Below, piece after piece: positions 45,205-57,043 of a DNA stretch of 64,000 nucleotides. Source of the DNA: Scolanthus callimorphus (lineage: Eukaryota > Cnidaria > Anthozoa > Actiniaria > Edwardsiidae); assembly GCA_033964015.1 (NCBI GenBank), contig CM066924.1, forward strand, positions 930,001 to 994,000, written 5' to 3'. The notes beneath the pieces are model-generated. The model ran no database searches. It saw only the letters and a list, made by a program, of their open reading frames with translations, and was not told the DNA's origin. A program made the position numbers and the translations under genes. The stretch's first letter is position 1. Each line of letters begins with the position of its first letter.

Positions 45205-48200
45205 GTAAGTAAAACTGATTCAATTCTTATTTTGTCAATACGTTCTCTCATTTTCTAATGCGAGCCCTAACGCGCGGACTTGCTGCAGCGGGTTCAATAA
45301 ATGATACTCAAGATGTTGTAAACTCAAAATTCAACTGGGCACAGATTGTGAGCTAGCTTTAGAGAGGAGAAAAGCCTAAATGCTTCGTTGCTTCTCTTCT
45401 TTTCATCATTTGCATTCTAGTTTTCCCGTCTCGACTCTGAAAATTTTATCGTGCGCGCTAGATTTGCAATACCCCTAGGAAAGATTTCTTTTACATTTGT
45501 GAAAAATTAAAGAAAACATGCTGAGCGCCAGCTATTATGGGAAAACTCTTTGAATATGAATTTCCCCGCGCTGCAGGTTCATACAAGTTTTCTGCAACGC
45601 TTCAGTTAAAAAAAGCGACATAAAATCACAAGCTGTTATCTGTTCAATGCCAAGAGAACTGCTGAGATACATGAGAGATTTTATACTAAATCTCCAGAAG
45701 CAAGCTATACCCCTTGTCTTATAGGATTATCATTGACAATTACTGTTTTTGCATTCGATTTACTGCGCTCAGCGTTTTTTTGGACGATAATTAGATGCAG
45801 AATCAAGACTGTGCCAAGACATGTACGTGCAAAATGTGTGAAAACGGGACTAGAATTGATTATCGACAATATGAGCTGTTATCGCAAGTCATATTGGCTC
45901 AGTTGCTACAAGTCCTAGCCTTCTAGCATTGTTAAATCCAAAAAAATAGCAAGAAAAATATAAGATAATTGTAGTCGCATTTTCACGCCTTCCATAGCGA
46001 ACTCCAAAATTAAAACCTTTCTGGAGAATTCTTGCCTTGTGTGCCTTCTTTAAAAAAGCACACACGTATTTCACAATAATTTAAAAACACTGCAAAGCTA
46101 CGCTATAGTAGCTTTTTAAAGGGTTAGTACTTTTGATATGCTAATTACAACATAATATGTTTGATATTCTTAGAATAAAATCCCCCTATCGAATATTCAT
46201 TAATCTGGGAAGTGTTACTAGGATGAACAAACCCGTCGTAAAAATTTCACACTGACACGCCGTGATAAACCAACCAATAAGAAGTCACTAACTGTTTACC
46301 ATTTGCTGAATAAGTTTGCACATCTCTGTATTTTGCACTAGCAGGATTTGTTATACCTTAGACTATAAACAAATACAGACATCGAAGGATGGAGCGAAAT
46401 TGTCTTATTTCGTCATTTCCCGTTATTCTTTTAATGTATAAATGATTATTTTATAGAAAGGTGATATGTTTTCCCCAGCAGTAATTTTTCATAGCAAAAG
46501 CAGCGTGTGTAACTTTTAAAGACCGGATACCACCGTTTTGTAACAGCGTGCTTTTATTTTTTGTTGCCTTACAAACTAGAAGCAAACAATATGGAGAAAT
46601 AGCTGTGGTGAAAACAAGTTATTGTAACAGAAAAAAAAACGAAAAAGAGAAAACGAAACGAAAAAAAAACGAAAAATGGGAAGAACAGATTTTGTTTTAA
46701 CTTGAAAGCTTTTATGAGAAAAAGAGAGGACAGTGGAATGAAACAGTAGCGAATCGAAGTAATTTTTTTAGCTTCCCTTATTTGGAATATTTTAAATATA
46801 AGGTTGCCTCTATTTTTACTTATGGGCTCCTGTTTTTACTAATACCTAAAAATTCCCAAACCTTCACAAATTGAAACGTTTTACGACAACTATATTCCAT
46901 TTCTTTTTAATTAATAATAGATTAAGATACCCTTTAATAATGTAATTACCAGCTTAATTGCTATTTTAAAAACCCATACTTTCGTTTCCATAACTTCTGA
47001 TTGTGTAAACATATCGATTCGCATCCGTGTAATTTGAAACTTTTTTCCGCGTTGTTCAGACAGAAAACAAAAAAGCTGCGCTGTGATTGGTGGAGACCCC
47101 TTTGGCACGTGCTAATTCAAAATATCCTAGCAACGTTTGTTTGCTCCATGGCTTTCGCGTGACGTCATGGAAATTCTAATTTCGAAACTAAAAACTCTAC
47201 AGAAACGAACTTTATATATTGTTTACAAATCATGCGGGTGAGTCTTCACACACAAATTCACCTGATTTTGTTTCTTATTTCCGGAGCTATCGCTGAAGTT
47301 TGATGAAGGTATTTTGAGTCACGCAAGACCAGTCACGCATCTGAGAGCCAATTCGCACAATAGAGCGGTTTCATATGACTGTAGTGAAACCAATCGCAAA
47401 GTGATTACACCAATTCTGAACAAAACATATAGGAGTAATTACAAAGTAATTGCGAATTACTCTAAATTCACGTTGTTCTTCAGTTTTAAAGGTTCCATAT
47501 GTAAACTAAGTTATTATGGAAGTCTATAAGTACCATATTGGTCCATATTCGCACGCTCTAAGAACCAATCAGAACGCAGAATTCGTCACCGCGCCCTCTA
47601 GGAAAAAATAAATCGCTATGTTTAGAAGACGGCTAAATATCACGTATTTCATTTACGTCATAAAAGTGAAGAAAGTTGCAGCAATTAGAATGCTAAAAAG
47701 GCACGTCGACAGAATTCTACTTCTTTTGCTATAGATGCAATGGTTGATTTCTCTAGTTTACACTATCACTACCTCAATAAAATCCCAAGCTTGGGTTAGT
47801 ATTTTGGGGTTGGTTATGATAATTTATACAGTGCAAAGGAACAATTTAGCTGAGGTCTTTTAAAAGACTAAGATGTGTTAATATGGAGTTTGATCCATTG
47901 CCAACTTTGTATAGTGGTAAAAACAAATGGCACTTCTATGTGTGAAGAAACGTGAATCGCGAAGTGTCTTAAGGACGTGAGTCATTCCCGCGGTTGGTGA
48001 CTCAGAAATGATTAGAAGAAGTGGGCGTGCGACCATGAATGATCTCTTGTGCAAGTCTTAGCATGCATCGACAACAGTAATATATATTATTCCTCGAGCC
48101 AAGGCCTCATGGGCTATTGACTCAGAGGCCATGAGGGCGAGAGGAATATCTTTTTTTACTCATCACACTAGCTAGGTCAATTTGTATAGCCAAAACCCAC

Positions 48201-49306
48201 AGGGGCGAAGAAAAATACGAACAACAAGTAAAACGTCCGCCAGTATTACACGAAAAAACATCGAAGAGTTATGTATTATATGACGAACTATAAATTTCCT
48301 TTCTTTTCCATATTTCACTAGAAAACGCCCGTTTTGACAAGCACAAGATCGGGAAGCCATTCAAATGCGTGCGCAAAAAGTTCGTAACCAGTTTGCTACT
48401 CAATTGTGACCTTATATGGTAAAATGACGTCACAGTCGTATAATAATTACGTATCATCAAGGTTTTATATGGTAAAATGACGTCACAGTCGTATAATAAT
48501 TATACGTATCATTACGTTTTTAGTCAACCTTGCATTACTTTTGAATATCAGGGTAGATGATACATTAAACCGAATTTCTTTCAGTAGCGGCTGAAGCTTT
48601 TTACATTTTCTCACAGAACAGAAATTGAAAGTTAAAATATTATCTACGGGCTTCCCGTGTCACCGCGCGCGCGTCAATCTGGCGGGAAAACTCAGCCATT
48701 CAAGTTGCCATAATTGACCTGTGTGGGACAAATACAAATTAACTGTTTCTGATTCTATAACTTGGTCTGTAAAAATGTTACAAAATAACAGCACTGAATC
48801 TCACACGCAATAAAACACATTTCCCATGTCTGTTTTTTTATAAGCAATCGGGAATGTTGGTCGGACCCCCCCCCCCCCCCCCCCAAAAAAAAAAAAAAAA
48901 AACATTCAAAGGCACTCGCCGAAGACGGCTCATGGATTTCAAGTTTTTTTTATCAATTCTCCCAACATCCCTCTCGTGTTTATAAAAAAAGTACAAAGAC
49001 ACGTGAATGGGTTTTATTGGTTAAATATCTCAGAACAAAGTAAGCATAAAGGTTTTCGTGTGAGCGTGGACGGAATCTATCTTCCATGGACGTGTAGTCC
49101 TTTCAGCGGCGCGGCACTGGTTTTTGACAAGCCCCTCAATTCTTAATTCCCCTTAATGGCATTTATATTTTTATCCACAGGAAACTTTTAATGACCACTT
49201 TCAAGACCCAAACCAGACGGAGAAAAAATGGTGGGCAGGTCTAGTGTTGGCCACTCTTGGAATCGGAACTGTTGCAACTGTCATCTACCAGCAAAGCTGC
49301 TCATAA
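44761..49306 (+). CDS. Bcl-2-family apoptosis regulator (two exons)
   Basis: Exons 44761-45204 and 49181-49306 give 189 residues. Bcl-2 proteins control outer mitochondrial membrane permeability. In order: a BH4-like helix (about 21-37, HFLAKDLICYR), BH3 (about 50-63, RRLSDELEIRHA, with Ser in place of the usual Gly before Asp), BH1 (91-109, VFRDGVNWGRIVAVFTFGG), BH2 (141-151, WIQNQGGW + ETF) and a C-terminal membrane anchor (about 167-184, WWAGLVLATLGIGTVATVIY). The phase-0 intron splits BH2 right after GGW, the position conserved in animal Bcl-2 genes. The full BH set and WIQ-x-x-GGW-x-TF suggest a pro-survival Bcl-2/Bcl-xL type, but BAK-like origin cannot be excluded. I prefer the ATG at 44761 over an in-frame one 30 nt upstream, because it starts the hydrophilic N-terminus. 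Confidence 0.92.
48089..48147. repeat. Short foldback copy, CTCATGGGCTATTGACTC family
   Basis: ATTCCTCGAGCCAAGGCCTC pairs with GAGGCCATGAGGGCGAGAGG. The core CTCATGGGCTATTGACTC is shared with 59.1-59.5 kb. Confidence 0.75.
48408..48515. repeat. Direct duplication with TGACGTCA motif
   Basis: Two adjacent copies of TATATGGTAAAATGACGTCA continuing CAGTCGTATAATAATTA. Each has a perfect CRE-like TGACGTCA. It lies in the Bcl-2-like intron. Confidence 0.85.
49181..49306 (+). CDS. Bcl-2-like exon 2 (end of BH2 and membrane anchor)
   Basis: 41 codons after CCACAG, beginning ETFNDHFQDPNQTEKK, then the hydrophobic anchor and QQSCS before TAA. Splicing is in phase 0. Confidence 0.9.
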   Translation, partial: ETFNDHFQDPNQTEKKWWAGLVLATLGIGTVATVIYQQSCS

Positions 49307-49562
49307 GCTGCGCAAACAAACCTTAGAGAAGAACGTTCACTATAGGGGCCATGCTTATGTCAAAACTTAGTGCAAAGACATAGACTGATGGCCGCAACAG
49401 AAGACGGAAGGATCTCAGAAGCAGTGTCGACGGCAGAGAACAACACACGCAGTAGAAGCACCATACCAATGCAGAAAGTTTTTAAATGCGACACACGACA
49501 CTTATCGCTATCAGAACTTACTGGGAACAATACGATTTAGCAGCAGCAGACTTCAGAGACTT

Positions 49563-49800
49563 ACACATGCAATTTCTTCACCATGCCGGCAATGAACAAC
49601 GTCTTTCAATAACAACAAACACATTTATAGATGTCAGGACATTTAAGACGTTTTAGCAGCACAGAGACACATGCAATTTCTTCACCATACCAATGAACAA
49701 ACGTCTTTCAATAACGACAAACACATTTATAGATGTCAGGACATTTAAGACGTTTTAGCAGCAGCAGAGACACATGCAATTTCTTCACCATACCAAAGCA
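49563..49800. repeat. About 104-bp tandem repeat, probably in the Bcl-2-like 3' UTR
   Basis: Units starting ACACATGCAATTTCTTCACC recur at 49563, 49667 and 49770 (third partial). They contain the GTCTTTCAATAAC and GACATTTAAGACGTTTTAGC blocks. The array begins about 260 bp after the stop codon. Confidence 0.88.
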
Positions 49801-51691
49801 CAACGTTTTAGTTTCAACGTTTCAACGGTCGTACGAAAACGACCTTACATGTCAGAAGCTTCGGCGAACTCACTGGAAGCAAAGACGCTCTTACTAGCAA
49901 GCAGCAGAGAGTTGCACATGTAACTTTATCGCCATACGAATGCAGGTAGTTTTCTTTATCCTAACTTAGGATAGAGCTGGATAAAACTAAACATTTCAAA
50001 GCTTGAACTTCAAAGGCAGTAGTAAGAGGACGGAATTGTAAATATAACTTTTCCGCCGAGATTCTTTCAATAGGTAAGCAAGAGTTAAGCATATAGATAT
50101 AGATGCTACTTATTTTAACTTGTGTTTCAAAGAAAACGAACGACACAACTCCTTTCGGAGTACAGCTTAGAAGCTATAACAGCTAGAAGGGGTGGCGAAG
50201 GGTAAATGCGAGATTTTCCGAGACAGCAAGGTCAAGAAAAATTCGAGATCGGGACGTTCAAAGATTGCTTCTCATAAATTCTTTGTAATTTGTCAGAAAA
50301 TTTGGTTGAGCTACTCGTTAAAAAAATCCAAGATTTCGAGAACACTAAGAATTTTTCTGAATTTTCCAATCGACCATTCGTCACGCCTGCTAGAGTAACG
50401 CATTATAGTCCAGCAAAGGCAAGGCATTTCTTTGCTGCGCTAAGGGATGACCAAAATCTAGGAGATTTGAAAACAATTTTTATGATCAGGTTAACTTGGT
50501 TCGCCTCCAAAGCAAACAAAGTTGCCCCCCTCCTTTACTATATTACCGTGCAGGAGGTTTGCACTTTCTAACGAGCTTCTTTCTCGTCAGTAATGTTTTC
50601 TATCTGTTTTCGACTAACAATTTAGTCAACTTAAAATGTGTTCCTTTAATCTCCAGACCAGAGTCAAAATCAATTTGCAGTAAATTTTCCTAAATTATGG
50701 TCGCCCAGTAGTAGAGGGTTTATTGGGCATTCATACATACAGGCAGAACATTTTATATTCGGAGTTAAATTTTACAATTATTTTGTACTCAAATACCAAT
50801 AGAAATTATACAATCCTCTGGAAGGACATTTGCACATTAACTACATTTATACCGCGCACAATTTAACCTGAATGCGCGTCACGACGCACAGAGAAGATGC
50901 GCACATGTGCGCGTTGCCAGCAGCAATGAAGGAAGTCAATAGGTGTACTAATATAATAGAGGTAGGTCAACATCGAACCCGTGAGCATATTCATTGGATA
51001 TTTGGTGCGCTGGATCTTTTTGTCGTTTCACGGCAGCTGCTTTTTAACGCCTTTTCACGGACGAGATTCTGCCAAAATCTTTTTTTTTTCCATCAAATTG
51101 CAGCCTTTGTGCTGAGTGAGTAGAAAGTTGTTTAAATTTGTAAGGTACGGCACTCTAAGGCCTAGTACATACGCGAAAATCGGGGCATTTAAATGGATTC
51201 TACATTACCGGTGTGATTTAGAATAGTCTGGGTAGGCAGACCAGAGATGGACGAACAATATTGTTTTATCGAGATTTTGCAATTGGATCGGCTCATGATA
51301 AGAGCGGCGTATGTACTAGGCTTTAGTTGTGCACTAAAACGGTTTGATTGAATATTGAAAATGCTGGGCAAAAAGGTGAGATTCATTCGACCTGCTGAGT
51401 CAGTACTTTTCTACTAAAAAGTAAGTATTTGTCCTTTTTCCACACCTAGTACTGTTTTGGCAAATATGTTATTTGTGACACTAAAAACCGGCTTGCAGTA
51501 CAAAAGGTCCTGAGTTTGAACACGGACCAAGCAACAGTATCGACGTTTCCAGTTTTCTGTGCTCCGAGTTACTTGTTTAGCATTGATTTCCCTGACGGAG
51601 AAAGGGAGGAAAGCGATGCACCTTCGAACGCCTCTGGCTCGGAACAATTGGACAACCAGTTCCAGCGATTTCGAAGTAAAATAAAACTACC

Positions 51692-51935
51692 TTAAAGGGG
51701 CACTCGCACGCTTAATTTTTGTACCACCTGTCAACAAATAAGTCTAATTCTAATCACCAAAAGTACATGTAAGTTTACCAGGAATAACCAAAATAACAGT
51801 CCAGGTTTGTTAAATGACCTTTTAGCTGTTAAATCAATACAAATCTACAACGTTTTGATCTATTACCAAGTGGATGGAATTGGATTGCGATTTGACTTAT
51901 TTGCTTGTCAGGCAAGCGTGCGAGTGCCCCTTTAA
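51692..51935. mobile_element. 244-bp TIR element
   Basis: TTAAAGGGGCACTCGCACGC is inverted as GCGTGCGAGTGCCCCTTTAA. The interior CAATCCAATTCCATC-type segment is shared with 28.1-28.4 kb. Confidence 0.85.
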
Positions 51936-52407
51936 CCTTTAGAGTTCTCCTGATGTGTCCGATGAATATGTTTACTTGTTTGATTTACGGGCCTTATGGA
52001 AAGTACTTTTTAAACACGCATGACGACAGCCAATACTGGGACGGTTTTTTTTACCATTTTGACTGAAAAAACTGCTAACATGAAAAGTTAGAGCTGCGGG
52101 GTAGTTCGCCAATTAGAGAAATTGATGCTGCCATTACATCTGTAAGTAGGAGAAAGTGTGAAGTTAGTAAACTGAATAAATATGGAAAATACACCTGAAT
52201 TTGTGCATTTGCAATATTTCAGTTTATTATATAGACACGAGTGTTTTACTGGGAAATACGCCACTCGTAGATCTCATACGAAGCTACATCCGGGTCCTGA
52301 GTGACATATTTTCCATATCCTCACTAGTGAGGATATCAGTCAAAAGAAAGTGCTTGAAAATCAATTTGGAAGAAATTGTTCTGGTTTGTCTATATAATTA
52401 AAGAAAA

Positions 52408-52496
52408 TTACACCATGGCTTGACGATATGAATTTTATTTTCTCGTGTCAAAAGCAATATTGTACTCAAAATTCATATTTTCGCGCCACCATGTAA
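52408..52496. repeat. Diverged third copy of the TTACATGG foldback
   Basis: TTACACCATGG...GATATGAATTTTATTTTCTC at the left pairs with ATTCATATTTTCGCGCCACC and ATGTAA at the right. Confidence 0.65.
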
Positions 52497-52720
52497 TATC
52501 CTCAATTTATGAGAACTTAGAATAGCGATGAACTACAAACAATTGTCGTGCCACAACGAAGCGAAACTCGAGTTGTAGAAGTCGCATAGATAACATGGGC
52601 CGGTTAAAGAGCCCGTGTCAGCCACTCCTTTGTTATTGTTTGCGTTCGATATTAGAAGAAGAATTACGTGTAAAAATCTCTAAATCAACATCTAAAATGT
52701 TTCAGATTTGATTTACCCAA

Positions 52721-53003
52721 ATTACCACTGTATGCATTGCTACGCGAGCTCAAAATTCAATGTTGCGATGGGCGATTGGCGATTTTTAGCCGTCAATCAA
52801 ACCAAAACGCTGGATTCGGCTGCTTTACTGGATCAATATTAATTGCAAAATCAACCAAAATGGTTTTAAGCTATCCTTTGCCTTCCCTTGCCTAGAATGT
52901 TTAACTCTCTGTTCAAGAAAATTGATATTAAAATTTCTTGCGTAAAATCGCCCATCGCAACAGTGAATTTTGAAGGTCGCGTAGCAATGCATACAGTGGT
53001 AAT
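52721..53003. mobile_element. TIR-like inverted pair
   Basis: ATTACCACTGTATGCATTGC is inverted at the right as GCAATGCATACAGTGGTAAT. The arms continue through CTACGCGA / TCGCGTAG and the CGATGGGCGAT / ATCGCCCATCG blocks. A 75-codon open frame overlaps the right arm and is not called. Confidence 0.75.
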
Positions 53004-53254
53004 CGAGAAAATTGCTCTATATTCTCTAAATGAGCCGATGGAAATGGATGTTTTCTCTGATTCTGACTTGGTATGTTGCTATTCTGTCAAAATGGCGGCT
53101 GACACAGGCACTTAAAAAAAAAGCGCGCGGGATATAGTTATTTTGTTATCTTTCCCTGCAGGCCTTAGACAAAAGATTTCAGCCCGGCTAACCGGGCCAG
53201 CCATGGTCCAATGTTAACTGGCCCTCACGCAACACATATATATGATATTTACCA

Positions 53255-53515
53255 CCTCCCGGTTAGCCTCTGTTGGTAGAGCGATGTTGGTCCTCGACCG
53301 GACCAACGCTCAGGGCCTAATTTGAGGAAAGTGCAGCATTTGCGCATTGCATCGCGCGCATTCGTTATAACTCGAATCGTCAAACCGCTCACACATACAC
53401 ACACTCATGTTTGTAAACTAAGATAAACGCAGTCCGGTTTTCAAAGGACTCCTATATTTGTAAAGCGCTTAGAGCTGCTGTAATAAGCGGTATAGAAATA
53501 CACTGACAACTTTAA
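53255..53515 (+). mobile_element. SINE-like sequence
   Basis: The start CGGTTAGCCTCTGTTGGTAG resembles a tRNA A box. A B box is not obvious. The tail TTGTAAAGCGCTTAGAGCTG followed by ATAAGCGGTATAGAAATAC is the kind of 3' end seen in animal SINEs. It differs from the 32.3/60.5-kb family. Confidence 0.5.
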
Positions 53516-54675
53516 CTCTAGATGAGCAGGCTAGGCCGAGGCCTTGAACATGCGCCCGAGGGCGAAGGCCGAGGGTAAAAGCACTCCTGCACCAACGCTC
53601 AAAAGAATCTTCCGCTAAGGAAGGATCGAGGAAAAAGAAGAGTCAGCAGTGGCAATGCTAGATCAAAGTCATTCGCAATCGGTTATTGTGAAACAGCAAA
53701 ATAACGCGCGCGCCAAGCAACTCAACGCACTTAGGAAAGATGGAAATCGGACCGCTAAAAAAAGGAATTAATATTTTTTTTATATTATTGTTGTTATTCT
53801 TATATTATTTTTGCATTGTTGCTGTCGCAATGCCATCCGGCCTCATCTAGCGGCTTTAGCGCGCCCTTGGTTTCCACAGGGAAGTGTTTCCACAATGTTC
53901 CCATAACCTCTTATATTACATTATCAGATTTCCTTATACTTTGTTCTTTCGGCGGGCAACCCCTTAAATCATGCTGGGCTATGAGAAACTTCAAATTAAA
54001 ACATATCAGTCAAATACTTGGGAGTGTGGTTGTTCAGCGCCGTATAGACTATAATGAAATGCCGCACAGTCCCTTCTCCTTCAATCGCGACAATATTACG
54101 ACCCAGGGTAACTACGAACGAACCGTTAATCGCAAACACTTAATTATTATCTTCCAACAGAAAGACGATGTTCGTATCTGGCACTGTCTAACCCGAAAAC
54201 CTAACGGTTCATTTAGGCCCTAGGCATTTCTTTCAATTACTCATTTATTTTCAGTTGTCTTTAATATATAACTCAATTAAATCTCTTTTATCCTGAAAAT
54301 TGACCGTCCCAGTAAAAATTTGAAAAAAGTGAAATGTGAATAAAGATGTTGTATTGTATTGTATAAAATATAAATAGTATGTTTTCCAAAAAGCCGGCGA
54401 CAAAAATACTATAATATTAATATATTCTGACCTCAACATGAATGCTTTATTCATTGAACTTTGACCTTGGAAATCTGGTCTGTTCCAGTGTGCTGAGTCA
54501 TCGTGATGTTATCGATGATATTAAACCGTTATCCAACGCATAATAACCTGAGTAACGAATGCGGCTTTTTATCAATAAAGTTATCATCAATTAATTGAGA
54601 GTAAAGTCTGTAGTGTTCTCTATTTGTTCTAATCCTAAGCAGCACATTAAACAATAATTAGGAAAAAACGAGAAG

Positions 54676-54866
54676 GTTATAAGTGTATCAGTCTCGCATA
54701 CTTCGGATGAGACCTTAACCGAGGTACTGTCTCGCATTCACAGCCCTACCCACCCTACTGAAGACGGGTGACAACTGGGTGACAACCCTCTGTGCAGTAA
54801 CCCCCTCTGTGCAGTAACCCCCTCTGTGCAGTGACCCCCTCTGTGCAGTAACCCCCTCTCAGTGCC
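54676..54866 (+). mobile_element. SINE core fragment with short tandem repeat
   Basis: TTCGGATGAGACCTTAACCG matches the core of the 32.3-kb and 60.6-kb SINEs. It is followed at about 54787-54860 by four to five copies of CCCTCTGTGCAGTAAC. No tRNA head was seen. Confidence 0.65.
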
Positions 54867-54979
54867 TGTGCTTATGGCACAAGAAAACTAATTTAATGTG
54901 TTGATTTTTAGGCGTGCGCTTGCGTCGCAAATGCTTCACACTTGCCATGTTTTTCCTTCATCTAACGCTACCTTCATAT

Positions 54980-55219
54980 TAGCTGTATTCACACTAGAGA
55001 CAAGTTTCCCGTCTGAGACGAGTTTCCCGTTTGAGACGAGTTTCTCGCCTTGAATATGGTTCCCTGTTCTTCTGTGATCACGCGAAAACATTTTTTTAAA
55101 GAAGAAAGTTTAGACATAACAAGCAATTGTTTCTGAGTAGAATTGACATAGGACAGGAACTTTTTCTGACGAGAAACTCGTCTCAGACGAGGTTTCCGTC
55201 TTTAGTGTGAACACAGCTA
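54980..55219. mobile_element. Foldback element, GTCTGAGACGAG family, copy 1
   Basis: TAGCTGTATTCACACTAGAG pairs with CTTTAGTGTGAACACAGCTA. Subterminal GTCTGAGACGAGTTTC motifs repeat. The interior (CTTGAATATGGTTCCCTGTT) is shared with 56820-57043. Confidence 0.88.
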
Positions 55220-55220
55220 A

Positions 55221-55632
55221 TGGCCGTATTTATACTAGGAGACGGCTAAGCCGTCCAGACGGCCTTGACATTTTTCATTAAGGACGTCGTCTAGTATAAA
55301 TTAGGAACTGCGTCTGAGACGAGCTAAGCGTATAAAGTTCTCTCGGAAAAGTGAGTTTAAAAAAAAGTATCGAGTTTTGTCATAACCTGCGCAACTTGCT
55401 GTAAGGCCGTCTTGATTTTAGTCGTCTCTTCTTTATACTAGACGGCTAAGCCGTCCAGCAAGATAAAGTCGTCTATAAGGGCGTCTGTTAGATGCCCTTA
55501 ATTTCAGACGACTAAGCCGTCCGATGCTAAGCCGTCCTCCATATTTCTCGAATTTATACTAGACGGCTAAGCCGTCTGAGGTGGGCTAAGGCCGTCTGGA
55601 CGACTTAGCCGTCTCTAGTATAAATACGGCCA
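55221..55632. mobile_element. Foldback element, GACGGCTAAGCCGTC subfamily
   Basis: TGGCCGTATTTATACTAG at the left pairs with CTAGTATAAATACGGCCA at the right. The short palindrome ACGGCTAAGCCGT recurs many times inside. It directly abuts the previous element. Confidence 0.88.
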
Positions 55633-55642
55633 TTTATAAACT

Positions 55643-55862
55643 CATTCTCGTACCCAGAGCTCCCCGGCTCGTCTGCTCGCAGGGGAGGCTCTGAGGACAT
55701 CCATTTGAGGGCCGTCGCTGATTGGCTGATTTTGAGCGTTGGAGCATGCGCTGAAAGGTCTTTCTCTCAGCGGCTCTCTATTAAATCTCGCCATGCGTCA
55801 GTGGCTGTCACCAGAGCCTCCCCCGCGAGGTTACGAGCCGGGGAGCTCTGGGTTCGAGAATG
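55643..55862. mobile_element. TIR element, CTCCCCGGCTCGT family, copy 1
   Basis: CATTCTCGTACCCAGAGCTC followed by CCCGGCTCGT is inverted at the right as ACGAGCCGGGGAGCTCTGGG and onward to GAGAATG. Confidence 0.88.
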
Positions 55863-55942
55863 TTTATTACTCGTCCTCAAATGCTTGAGGTGTACTCATC
55901 ATCGCACAGAATAAATACCGTAAACACTAACGAGTCCCAAAT

Positions 55943-56162
55943 CCATTCTCGTACCCAGACCTCCCCGGCTCGTCATCTCGCAGGGAGGCTCTGGGGACAT
56001 CCATTTGAGGACCTTTGCTGATTTGCTGGTTTTGACGTTGGGGCATGCTCTGAAAGTTTCTTCTCTCAGCGGCTTGGTATCAAACTTCGCGCATGCGTCA
56101 ATGGCAGACACCAGATTCTCCCCCGCGAGGTGACGAGCTGGGTAGCTCTGGGTCCGAGAATG
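55943..56162. mobile_element. TIR element, CTCCCCGGCTCGT family, copy 2
   Basis: Same length (220 bp) and organisation as the copy 80 bp upstream, in the same orientation, with scattered substitutions. The foldback MITE at 56163 begins immediately after it. Confidence 0.85.
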
Positions 56163-56306
56163 AACTTTCTATGACTTTATCGCGTGGTGTTGGGAGACAC
56201 GAGAGCATTATAAACTCACGAGCCACAGGCGAGTGATTTTAAAACGTTTCGAGTGTCTCTCCCTACATCACAAGTGCTCTATTTGCCGATGAAGTCATAG
56301 ACAGTT
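56163..56306. mobile_element. Foldback MITE, copy 2 (family of 10.1 kb)
   Basis: AACTTTCTATGACTTTATCG pairs with CGATGAAGTCATAGACAGTT. The conserved flank TCTAATGCTTTTATGATATA follows directly at about 56311 and runs to about 56410. Confidence 0.85.
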
Positions 56307-56658
56307 GTGTTCTAATGCTTTTATGATATAACAGGGGAGAACCATTACTTTATCAGTAAAATAGAGCATAGATGTGGACCAATCAGAGCGCGCGTTATAT
56401 AGTAGCTATATTATAAATCCTAGACATTAGAATGATCACAATTATACATTATTTCTGAAACTTACTTCAAGAAACAAATGAGAAAAATTACTAGTGATTC
56501 GAAGCTGGACCATTATCATCAAAAGTCCGAGAGACTTTATTATGACGCGAGAGAGCTGGTTTGGTGGGTCGCTAAATTTTATGGCGTTTATACACAGTAA
56601 CAATCATATAATCTATAAAACAAATCAAAACCCTTACCCTAATACCAAACTAATTACC

Positions 56659-56813
56659 AGTATTCACACTAGAGACGGAAAACTCGTCTTAGTGTGAAAC
56701 CGGGACGAGACGGATTTTTGACGGGAAATTGTCTGAATTCATATCAGACGGAAAACTAATCAGACGAAAAATCCGTCATGAAAAGTTTTCCGTCCTATAG
56801 TTTGAATACGGCT
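56659..56813. mobile_element. Foldback element, GACGGAAAACTCGTC subfamily
   Basis: AGTATTCACACTAGAGACGG pairs imperfectly with CCGTCCTATAGTTTGAATAC at the right. The internal repeats CAGACGGAAAACTAATCAGA and CGGATTTTTGACGG are related to the neighbours. Confidence 0.75.
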
Positions 56814-56819
56814 ATTGAC

Positions 56820-57043
56820 TAGCTGTATTCACACTAGAGACGAGTTTCCCGTCTGAGACGAGTTTCTCGCCTTGAATATGGTTCCCTGTTCTTCTGTGAT
56901 CATGTGAAACATTTTTTTTGAAGGAGAAAGTTTAGACAGATAACAAGCAAGTGTTTCTGAGTAGAATTGACATAAAGCAGGAACTTTTTCTGACGACAAA
57001 CCCGTCTCAGACGAGTTTTCCGTCGCTAGTGTGAATACGGCTA
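56820..57043. mobile_element. Foldback element, GTCTGAGACGAG family, copy 2
   Basis: TAGCTGTATTCACACTAGAG pairs with CGCTAGTGTGAATACGGCTA. The whole interior closely matches 54980-55219. Confidence 0.88.

Larger units (their letters stand above)
45205..49180 (+). other. Bcl-2-like intron 1 (4.0 kb)
   Basis: Bounded by GTAAGT and TTATCCACAG. It contains a foldback copy (48089-48147), a direct duplication with CRE-like motifs (48408-48515) and C/A homopolymers at 48868-48902. No other coding segment was recognised inside. Confidence 0.8.

Noticed and set aside
53816..54223. 135-codon ORF
   Set aside because: No recognisable motif, no splice support; composition resembles translated non-coding sequence.
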